Shown piece after piece: positions 37,336-44,138 of a DNA stretch of 64,000 nucleotides. Source of the DNA: Clostridium sp. Marseille-P299 (GTDB taxonomy: Bacteria > Bacillota > Clostridia > Lachnospirales > Lachnospiraceae). The stretch is taken from NCBI RefSeq assembly GCF_900078195.1, contig NZ_FJVE01000007.1:1116001-1180000 (forward strand), given 5' to 3'. Position 1 is the first letter of the stretch. Every line of letters begins with the position of its first letter. The notes under the pieces are model-generated. The model had not been told where the DNA came from and did not search any database. It saw nothing but the letters and a program-made list of their open reading frames with translations. The translations under genes were made by a program, and so were the position numbers.

Positions 37336-38460
37336 ATGGATGGTGCATTTTATACTGGAACATATCCTAATCTTATCAGTGAGTTTGGGATTTCGGAAGA
37401 AGAAATTGAGAAAAGAATACAAGATGTTTTTCAAACGATATTTTTTGATAATGAAGAAAAGTTTTACTTTGAATCTGGAGAGAATATGGGGTACCTACTG
37501 GATACAGGTAACCTTGATGTAAGATCAGAAGGAATGAGTTATGGTATGATGATGGCGGTTCAAATGGATCGTAAAGATATATTTGATCGTCTGTGGCTAT
37601 TTTCTAAAACATACATGTACCAATCTAGTGGTAAATACGAGGGATATTTTGCATGGTCGGTATCTCCAGATGGAACAAAGAATTCACAAGGGCCTGCACC
37701 AGATGGTGAAGAATATTTTGCTATGGCGTTAATGTTTGCAAGTCACCGCTGGGGCGATGGCATACCACCGTTTAATTATAGTGAACAAGCAAAAGACATT
37801 CTATGGCACTGCCTACATCAGAATGAATTGGTAGTGGATGGCCGTGCTATGTGGGATCAGAGCAATCACTATATCAGGTTCGTTCCCGAGGTGGATTATA
37901 CCGATCCATCCTATCATTTGCCTCATTTTTATGAATTATTTTCACTTTGGGCAAAAGAGGAAGACCGAAGTTTCTGGAAAACGGCAGCTATAGCAAGTCG
38001 AGAATTCTTACATATTACCTGTGATGACGTTACGGGTATGGCTCCAGAATATGCGGAATATAGTGGTTTACCTAAGCGTTTGTTCCATGATGGACAATTT
38101 TATTCTGATGCATACCGTGTGGCAATGAACATTGGTTTAGATGCAGCTTGGTTTCATAAAGATGCGACTCTTGGAGTAATTGTTGATAAATTACAAACAT
38201 TTTTCTCGGAAAAAACGAATTTAATAGATTTTAACAATTACTTAATCGATGGAACAGCATTGGATCAATTTGCATTACATCCTATCGCCATAATCGCTAC
38301 CAATGCAGCGGGATCATTAGCTGCTACAGGTAAATATCGTCTAGAATGGGTGAATTTATTTTTAAATACGCCTCTTAGAAAAGGTGATCGCAGGTATTAT
38401 GATAATTGTCTATATTTCTTTTGCCTTTTAATGTTAGCTGGAAGGTATCGCATTTATTAA
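37336..38460 (+). CDS. GH8 reducing-end xylose-releasing exo-oligoxylanase (Rex)
   Basis: The 374-residue protein from the ATG at 37336 matches, from memory, Bacillus halodurans Rex almost motif for motif: YLLDTGNLDVRSEGMSYGMM (acid Glu near residue 67), GYFAWSVSPDGTKNSQGPAP, DGEEYFAMALMFASHRWGDG, SYHLPHFYELFSLWA, and the RRYYDNCLYFFCLLML end. Rex enzymes remove xylose from the reducing end of short xylo-oligosaccharides in the cytoplasm, complementing GH3 and GH43. No signal peptide. The longer frame starting at 37297 lies inside the preceding gene and is not preferred; AAAAGGAG precedes the chosen start. Confidence 0.92.
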   Translation: MDGAFYTGTYPNLISEFGISEEEIEKRIQDVFQTIFFDNEEKFYFESGENMGYLLDTGNLDVRSEGMSYGMMMAVQMDRKDIFDRLWLFSKTYMYQSSGKYEGYFAWSVSPDGTKNSQGPAPDGEEYFAMALMFASHRWGDGIPPFNYSEQAKDILWHCLHQNELVVDGRAMWDQSNHYIRFVPEVDYTDPSYHLPHFYELFSLWAKEEDRSFWKTAAIASREFLHITCDDVTGMAPEYAEYSGLPKRLFHDGQFYSDAYRVAMNIGLDAAWFHKDATLGVIVDKLQTFFSEKTNLIDFNNYLIDGTALDQFALHPIAIIATNAAGSLAATGKYRLEWVNLFLNTPLRKGDRRYYDNCLYFFCLLMLAGRYRIY

Positions 38461-38554
38461 TATAAAAAGTCATATGAAAGTAACGAATAAATCAATATGA
38501 ATGAAAATAAACTACGTATTTTATAATCAAAGGTTTGGTGCATGGAGGAGTATT

Positions 38555-39511
38555 ATGCTGAAAGAGAAGTATAAGAATTTTTTTAAGGTTGGGGTAGCAG
38601 TTAGTGATAAAACAATAGAAAGTCATGCTGAAATAATAAAAGAACATTTTAACAGTATTACATGTGAAAATGAGATGAAGTATTCCAGTGTTACGAAGCA
38701 GGAAGGAATTTATGACTTTCATAAAGCAGATAAAATTGTTGAATTTGCAGCAGAAAACAACATTCCTGTTCGTGGACATACGTTTGCTTGGCATAATCAG
38801 ACACCAGATTGGGTATTTGAAGGTAGTAAAGAGCAACTATTAAATCGTATCAAAAGCCACTTTGCTATTCTAGGGGAGAGATATAAGGAACAGGTCTATT
38901 GCTGGGATGTAGTAAATGAAGCGATTGAGGATAAAACTGGATTAGTTATGCGTCAATCCAAATGGGTAGAGATACTTGGTGAAAATTTTATGGATACCAT
39001 ATTTCACATGGTGAAGGAACAACTGCCGAATACGGAATTGTTTTATAACGATTATAATGAGTGCAATATTGAAAAACAAGCAAAAACAATTCAGGTGATA
39101 AAAGGGATGAAGGAAAGAGGTGTTCCTATTGATGGTGTAGGTTTACAATGTCATCACAACATTTATTTTCCATCAGAGGAAGATCTAAAACGTACAATTG
39201 AAGCCTATGCTGATTTGAATATGAAAATACATATTACAGAAATGGATGTCTCCCTTTTTGAGTACAATGATCATACTAGATTATTAAAACCTTCCGTTGA
39301 ATTACTTAAAAAGCAGGCAAAGACATATGAAACTGCATTTCGTATATTCCGAGAATATAAAGATTATATTGACTGTGTTACCTTGTGGGGAGTTGCAGAC
39401 GATGTCACTTGGTTGGATAATTTCCCTGTAAGGGATCGTAAAAATTGGCCATTGTTATTTGATGAGGAGCATAGACCTAAAGAAGCATACTATCGTATCA
39501 TGGATTTTTAA
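38555..39511 (+). CDS. GH10 endo-1,4-beta-xylanase, intracellular
   Basis: The 318-residue enzyme starts MLKEKYKNFFKVGVAVS after ATGGAGGAG and has no signal peptide. It has the complete GH10 barrel: TCENEMKYSS, VRGHTFAWHNQTPDW, the acid/base in CWDVVNEAIED (about residue 122), LFYNDYNECN, and the nucleophile in HITEMDVSLF (about residue 229). Small cytoplasmic GH10 enzymes of this kind degrade imported xylo-oligosaccharides and aldouronates. It is separate from the lipoprotein GH10 at 31113, so the locus has an outside and an inside xylanase. Confidence 0.92.
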   Translation: MLKEKYKNFFKVGVAVSDKTIESHAEIIKEHFNSITCENEMKYSSVTKQEGIYDFHKADKIVEFAAENNIPVRGHTFAWHNQTPDWVFEGSKEQLLNRIKSHFAILGERYKEQVYCWDVVNEAIEDKTGLVMRQSKWVEILGENFMDTIFHMVKEQLPNTELFYNDYNECNIEKQAKTIQVIKGMKERGVPIDGVGLQCHHNIYFPSEEDLKRTIEAYADLNMKIHITEMDVSLFEYNDHTRLLKPSVELLKKQAKTYETAFRIFREYKDYIDCVTLWGVADDVTWLDNFPVRDRKNWPLLFDEEHRPKEAYYRIMDF

Positions 39512-39667
39512 GCAAATAGATAGAAGTATTTACTGAAATATATATGAATAACAAATAGTTAAAAGTACTTACTGTATTATATATGAATAACAAATAGTTA
39601 GAAGTACTTACTGAAATATAAATGAATAACAAATAGTTAGAAGTACTTACTGTATTATACATGTATA
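39512..39667. repeat. Four tandem copies of a 39-bp repeat
   Basis: Starting right after the GH10 stop codon, four units of 39 bp (39512, 39551, 39590, 39629) share (A)CAAATAGTTAGAAGTACTTACTG followed by a variable AT segment and ATGAATA. Units 2 and 4 and units 1 and 3 are more alike in the middle (TATTATA versus AAATATA), suggesting duplication of a 78-bp pair. There are no unique spacers, so it is not CRISPR. The plus-strand role is unknown; the minus strand is open through the repeats but has no start signal. Confidence 0.85.
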
Positions 39668-39708
39668 ACAATTTAAACGCTTGATTCGTATGTGATTGGA
39701 AGGAGAGT

Positions 39709-39746
39709 ATGATGAACAAATGAAATCATACAAATTTGTTGCATGA
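39709..39746 (+). promoter_or_regulatory. Two overlapping leader mini-ORFs before the CE1 esterase
   Basis: After GGAAGGAGAG, an ATGATG at 39709 encodes four residues and stops at 39721-39723. A second ATG (39720) overlaps that stop as ATGA and encodes MKSYKFVA, stopping at 39744-39746, which again overlaps the esterase start as ATGA. The strong ribosome binding site thus serves the first mini-ORF, and the esterase would be reached by coupled re-initiation. An inverted repeat AACAAAT/ATTTGTT spans 39715-39740. The reading is direct from sequence; function is inferred. Confidence 0.5.
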
Positions 39747-40933
39747 AGTTCTTTTTAGTTGTGGTTATTTGTGTACTAAATCTATTGATGGTTTCCTGTT
39801 CGAACCAAGAGGTACCATCAAAGTTGATAGAAACATCGATGAATACGGAGGTTGCTGGAATGGATGAAACAAATACAATACAAAATAGCACTGATACATC
39901 AACAAATGAGGAATTATTATCTACAGTAGTACCAACGAAAGCTGAGGAACAAAAGATTACAGGGGAAGAAACTAAAACAGAGCAGTCAACAAAAAAAGAG
40001 GATACTGTTTTTAAAGTGGAACCATCGAAATCATTAGGTCAAGCGGCCCTAGTTCCAACCTTATCACCTGAGAATTTTGATCCTACTGCAGAAATTAGCT
40101 ATGAAATCCCAGAGAAATATTCCGCAATACGTTCGGAATATAGTGGAAGCATTCAACTAATCTATTATGATACATTTGACTATTTTGGAGATAATGCTCC
40201 GTTAAAGAAACCGGCTTATGTGTATCTTCCTTATGGCTACGATGAGGAAAAGCAGTATAACGTTTTATATTTAATGCATGGCATTGGTGGAAATGAGAAG
40301 GAATGGGGAATGTATCACAATGCATCTACCCTAAAAGCAATTATGGATAATTTAGTTTATTACGGAGACATCGAACCATTTATTGTAGTGGTACCAAATG
40401 GAAGATCCAGTGTCAACTATGCCAATACAAATTCAGACCATAACTCATTTTATAAGTTTGGAAATGAGTTACGCAATGACTTAATTCCATATATCGATGC
40501 AAATTTTGCAACGTTTGCAGAATATAACGAACAAGGTTATGACTTAACATTGGCGAGAGAACATCGTGCGATGGGTGGCCTTTCTATGGGAGCGATGCAA
40601 ACAATTAATATTGGCTTGTGTGAATCACTTGATATTATTAGTTATTTTGGTGCATTTTCAGCTTGCCCGACGACAAATACATCTGCAAAGATTGTAAGTG
40701 CGCTGGATAATTTTAAAGATTATGATATTAATTATTTTTATAACATCTGTGGAACTGCAGATGGAATTGCTTGGCCACATGCAACAAATGCTGTACTAAA
40801 CATCACATCTTTATCAGAAAGATTACGTGAAGATGAGAATTTTAAATGGCAAGAAATCGAAGGTGGTGTGCATGATTTTAAGGTGTGGTACCTAGGTTTT
40901 TATAATTATGTACAATTAATATTTAATAAGTAA
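39743..40933 (+). CDS. CE1-type (feruloyl/acetyl xylan) esterase lipoprotein
   Basis: The 396-residue protein has a lipoprotein signal (VVICVLNLLMVSC), a Thr/Glu linker to about residue 115 and an alpha/beta hydrolase domain of the esterase D type. Visible motifs are KKPAYVYLPYGYDEEKQYN, YLMHGIGGNEKEW (oxyanion region), the nucleophile elbow GGLSMGAM (Ser near residue 281), and the C-terminal histidine in EGGVHDFKVWYLG. It probably cleaves ferulate or acetate esters of arabinoxylan at the cell surface. The start has no own ribosome binding site and appears coupled to the upstream mini-ORFs. Confidence 0.85.
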   Translation: MKFFLVVVICVLNLLMVSCSNQEVPSKLIETSMNTEVAGMDETNTIQNSTDTSTNEELLSTVVPTKAEEQKITGEETKTEQSTKKEDTVFKVEPSKSLGQAALVPTLSPENFDPTAEISYEIPEKYSAIRSEYSGSIQLIYYDTFDYFGDNAPLKKPAYVYLPYGYDEEKQYNVLYLMHGIGGNEKEWGMYHNASTLKAIMDNLVYYGDIEPFIVVVPNGRSSVNYANTNSDHNSFYKFGNELRNDLIPYIDANFATFAEYNEQGYDLTLAREHRAMGGLSMGAMQTINIGLCESLDIISYFGAFSACPTTNTSAKIVSALDNFKDYDINYFYNICGTADGIAWPHATNAVLNITSLSERLREDENFKWQEIEGGVHDFKVWYLGFYNYVQLIFNK

Positions 40934-40972
40934 AAGGTGAAAAGGTTTAAAGTTATAACATGAATGAATAAA

Positions 40973-41034
40973 GGGGGGGGGACCGAGTCCATGCCAGCAA
41001 TTTCATGGAGATTTGTGCAATAAGAGGCATGGAC
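40973..41034 (+). promoter_or_regulatory. Leader element B: G9 run plus 9-bp hairpin
   Basis: A run of nine G (40973-40981) is followed by GTCCATGCC (40987-40995) and its perfect complement GGCATGGAC (41026-41034), with GAGATTTGTG in the loop. The order and bases resemble leader element A at 32461. It ends six bases before the chosen GH43 start, so the hairpin would cover the position where a ribosome binding site should be. Confidence 0.5.
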
Positions 41035-41040
41035 ATATAT

Positions 41041-42591
41041 ATGAAGAATAATCCAATCATTTGGTCTGATTATCCGGACCCAGATGTTATAAGAGTTGAA
41101 GATACTTATTATATGATAAGCACGACTATGCATTTTATGCCTGGGGGAGTGATTTTACGTTCTTATGACTTGATTCATTGGGAAATTATAACTTATGTTT
41201 ATGAAGAATTGGATCGCACTCCAGCTCAGTGCCTTGTCGGAGATGAAACTATTTATGGAAAAGGCATGTGGGCAGCGTCAATTCGATACCATAATAGTAA
41301 ATTTTATGTTTGCTTTGTTTGTAATGATACCGGTAAAACGTATTTATACCACTCAAATAATATCATGGGACCTTGGGAAAAACAGATAATTGAGGGATTT
41401 TATCATGATTGCTCGCTATTGTTCGATGATGATGGTCGAGTATTTATCGTATATGGAAATAGTAAGATTCATTTAGTTGAACTAAATAAAGAATTAACTG
41501 AACCAAAAGTTGGCGGTATTTCACGAGTAATTGTTGAAGAAAAAGGAAATGTAACACTTGGCTATGAGGGAGCTCATTTTTATAAAATCAATGGTAAATA
41601 TTATTTGTTCTTAATACATTGGCCAAAGGATGGTTTTGGTAGAAGAACAGAGGCTTGTTACGTAGCTAATTCAATTGAAAGTGAATTTGTTGGAAAAGAT
41701 GTATTAGATGATGATATGGGATATCTCAATCAAGGAGTTGCTCAAGGTGGTATTGTGGATACTCCTTGGGGGGATTGGTTCGCTATGTGTTTTCAAGACC
41801 ATGGTGCAATTGGACGGATTCCGGTCCTAATTCCCGTTCAATTTATCAATGACTTCCCAGTGTTTGGCATAGAGAATAAGGTGCCACATTATATCACAAT
41901 TCCAAGCACTTATCCAGAGCATGTGTATCCACCCTTATATGATAGTGATAATTTTAATTACATACCAGATGAAAAAGGTCGAATTCAATTAAAAAAAGTA
42001 TGGCAATGGAACCATACTCCGGAACATAACTTATGGTGCATAACGAAACAGCCTCAAGCATTGAGAATTATTTCGGGTAAAATCAGTGGCGATGTAACAT
42101 TAGCAACCAATACTCTTACACAAAGAATGGTAGGACCAGTCACAACAGCCACTGTCACAGTGGATGGAAGACAGTTGAAAAATGGAGATTTTGCTGGACT
42201 CTGTGCATTGCAGGGCTGTTATGGACTAATCGCTCTAACCAAAGAAGATGAAAAATTTTATCTTGCAATGATTGGGAAAGAACCAAAGGAAAGTGAGAGC
42301 ATCTGGGGTATTAAGGGGAGTGATAAACAGTCAGGAAAAGAATATGAAAGGATACCATTCCCCCAAAGCAAAGTTACATTTCAACTAAAGGCTAATTTTT
42401 ATGATAATATTGATGAAGTTGAGTTTTATTATAAAGAAGGGGAATCCTTCGTGAAACTTGGACCAACAGTTAAGTTATACTTTAAGTTGGATCATTTTAC
42501 AGGTTGTCGTGTGGGCCTTTTCTTGTACTCAACGAAAACAGTTGGTGGGTCAGTAGGTTTTACGGATTTTTTCTATTCAGTAAAAGAATAG
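41041..42591 (+). CDS. GH43 beta-xylosidase-like enzyme with C-terminal concanavalin-like domain
   Basis: The ATG at 41041 gives a 516-residue protein, MKNNPIIWSDYPDPDVIR, with the family's usual start. A longer frame from 41005 would include the leader hairpin. The propeller shows YPDPDVIRV (catalytic base), FYHDCSLLFDDDGRVF (second Asp) and the acid probably in LGYEGAHFYKINGKYYLF. A beta-sandwich from about residue 310 is like the C-terminal domain of GH43 xylosidases. No signal peptide, so cytoplasmic. It ends the plus-strand xylan gene series. Confidence 0.85.
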   Translation: MKNNPIIWSDYPDPDVIRVEDTYYMISTTMHFMPGGVILRSYDLIHWEIITYVYEELDRTPAQCLVGDETIYGKGMWAASIRYHNSKFYVCFVCNDTGKTYLYHSNNIMGPWEKQIIEGFYHDCSLLFDDDGRVFIVYGNSKIHLVELNKELTEPKVGGISRVIVEEKGNVTLGYEGAHFYKINGKYYLFLIHWPKDGFGRRTEACYVANSIESEFVGKDVLDDDMGYLNQGVAQGGIVDTPWGDWFAMCFQDHGAIGRIPVLIPVQFINDFPVFGIENKVPHYITIPSTYPEHVYPPLYDSDNFNYIPDEKGRIQLKKVWQWNHTPEHNLWCITKQPQALRIISGKISGDVTLATNTLTQRMVGPVTTATVTVDGRQLKNGDFAGLCALQGCYGLIALTKEDEKFYLAMIGKEPKESESIWGIKGSDKQSGKEYERIPFPQSKVTFQLKANFYDNIDEVEFYYKEGESFVKLGPTVKLYFKLDHFTGCRVGLFLYSTKTVGGSVGFTDFFYSVKE

Positions 42592-42926
42592 TTTTAGTTC
42601 TTATCATCCGTTAGCAGAGTCATTATGTAGCATTAACATTGCAGTATCTTCAATTCCAAACGCTAATATTAAAAACAAGAAAGATACCAGTTGAGAAAGT
42701 AATAATTTGAAAAATAGTAAAGAGAATGCTATTATATCAACTGCTTATGAAATTGTAAATCTTTTGTAATCAATTGATAAAAAGTATAAAAAAAGAAGTA
42801 ATTACTTGCGACAGAAAATATCATAGGTTATACTATTTCTATAAATTATGAAGTTTTGATTGGTAGATTTTTGTTCGATGACTTCAACGTATAGAATTGA
42901 TAAAAGTTAGGGGAGTATGATAATTA
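42592..42926. other. Intergenic region, end of xylan locus
   Basis: This 335-bp AT-rich stretch has no open frame with a start signal. A weak GTATCTT/AAGATAC inverted pair (about 42640-42690) is not followed by a T tract. It should contain the TetR gene's promoter, but I see no clear -35/-10 pair. Confidence 0.4.
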
Positions 42927-43484
42927 ATGTCAGAAGCACTGATTACTAAAAAGGCGATAGCCCAAGGATTAAAAGAATTAACAAAGTCAAAGTCATTTAG
43001 TAAAATAACAGTTTCCGATATAACGAACAGCTGTGGTTTAAATCGTCAAACTTTTTATTATCATTTTCAAGATAAATATGAATTACTAAATTGGATTTAT
43101 TATAATGAAGGATTTTTGCCTGTTATTGAAGGGATAACTCTTGAAAACTGGCATGAAAAATTATCAATTTTATTTACACATATGAAAGAAGAACAAACCT
43201 TTTTTAGTAATACGATAAAGGCGGATGAGACTTGTTTTAAAGACTATCTATTTAATATTACTGTCACTTTGTTTGAAGAGGCAATTGAGGCAGTGGATGT
43301 AGAGCGTGTATTAAAACCAGAAGATCAGAAATTTTTTGCTTCTTATTTTGCATATGGAATTTGCGGTACCGTTATTTCATGGGTTGAAAAAGGAATGAAA
43401 GAGCAACCCGAACAATTAGCCAAACGTTTGAAATATTTGGCGACTAGTTGTGAAAAGTTAGCTTATGAACGATTTTTATTATAA
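42927..43484 (+). CDS. TetR-family transcriptional regulator (DhaS-like)
   Basis: The 185-residue protein has a typical TetR N-terminal helix-turn-helix (KITVSDITNSCGLNRQTFYYHFQDKYELLNWIYY, residues about 24-57 in total) and a C-terminal all-helical dimer and ligand domain of the type found in DhaS-like regulators (FFASYFAYGICGTVISWVEKGMKE). Its target is unknown; the neighbouring small gene and oleate hydratase are candidates because TetR regulators often sit beside fatty-acid stress genes. Start has TTAGGGGAG at a slightly long spacing. Confidence 0.85.
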   Translation: MSEALITKKAIAQGLKELTKSKSFSKITVSDITNSCGLNRQTFYYHFQDKYELLNWIYYNEGFLPVIEGITLENWHEKLSILFTHMKEEQTFFSNTIKADETCFKDYLFNITVTLFEEAIEAVDVERVLKPEDQKFFASYFAYGICGTVISWVEKGMKEQPEQLAKRLKYLATSCEKLAYERFLL

Positions 43485-43506
43485 AAAGGATAAATGGACA
43501 GGATTT

Positions 43507-43767
43507 TTAGAATAGATGAAATCGATGAATTACCCAATTTTTTAAATCGGATTCATTGATTTTATCTTCTTTTAATTCTTCCATAAGAGTTAAGAACTCT
43601 TTATTAATTGTAGTAATGCTTTGCTCTGATATTTTATCTTTGCTAATTGTATTTGCTGCGTCAATAATACCTTTTGCTGCATATTTTGTAGAACGGTCTT
43701 TATTCTTTAAGAAAAAGGAAAAGACAGTATCAAACGCCGCTTGTTTTAATTTTTTATCTAATGACAT
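43507..43767 (-). CDS. Small uncharacterised protein, 86 residues
   Basis: The start at 43767 (MSLDKKLKQAAFDTVFSFFLK) follows ATGGGAGGG; upstream codons in the same frame lack a site. The product is Lys-rich and predicted helical, with no signal peptide, membrane segment or cysteine. A KYAAKGIIDAANTISKDK stretch looks like an amphipathic helix. I do not recognise the family. It is convergent with the TetR gene, 22 bases from its stop, and divergent from oleate hydratase. Confidence 0.65.
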   Translation of the reverse strand: MSLDKKLKQAAFDTVFSFFLKNKDRSTKYAAKGIIDAANTISKDKISEQSITTINKEFLTLMEELKEDKINESDLKNWVIHRFHLF

Positions 43768-43935
43768 AGTAACCCTCCCATGTTTCCTGTAGGTAATTAA
43801 ATTAAGGTTGAACATTTTTTTAACCGAATTCTTTATCTATGCAATTTAAAGTCTTGGAATCGCAGGTATTGCTTCAGTAATTTTAAATTAACATTATAAT
43901 AATATTATTATATTAACAATATCTTTCGGATATCG

Positions 43936-43969
43936 AAATAGACAAACTTGGCGATTTGTCTATTTTTTT
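43936..43969 (+). terminator. Strong intrinsic terminator upstream of oleate hydratase
   Basis: Perfect 11-bp arms (AAATAGACAAA 43936-43946, TTTGTCTATTT 43955-43965) with loop CTTGGCGA, followed by a T-rich run to 43969. No plus-strand gene ends just before it; TetR ends 450 bp upstream with an opposing gene between. It could stop transcription entering the oleate hydratase gene or be a leader attenuator. Confidence 0.75.
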
Positions 43970-44021
43970 AATATATTTTAAAGAATGTCAAATTTTATGA
44001 CAGAGAAAAAAGTTTGTTTAA

Positions 44022-44049
44022 TTACAAAGTATATAAATTTGGGTATACT
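44022..44049 (+). promoter_or_regulatory. Candidate promoter of the oleate hydratase gene
   Basis: TTACAA (44022-44027) and TATACT (44044-44049) with a 16-bp spacer lie downstream of the terminator and about 90 bp before the start codon. They fit a sigma-A type promoter moderately well; the placement after a terminator supports it. Confidence 0.4.
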
Positions 44050-44138
44050 ACAAGCATCAAGTAATTGATTCACCTGGTAAAATAAAAGAAATAATAGATT
44101 TTAAAATAAGAGATGGATGTATCTGGAGGTAAATCACT

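Noticed and set aside
39512..39667. Repeat array resembling CRISPR
   Set aside because: Units are contiguous 39-bp tandem copies with no unique spacers and no cas genes nearby.
39498..39719. Minus-strand open frame through the 39-bp repeats as a repeat protein gene
   Set aside because: The frame is open only because the repeat length is a multiple of three; there is no ribosome binding site and it is antisense to the operon.
40973..41034. Known riboswitch class for leader elements A and B
   Set aside because: I could not match the conserved bases to purine, SAM, c-di-GMP, preQ1 or other familiar aptamers.
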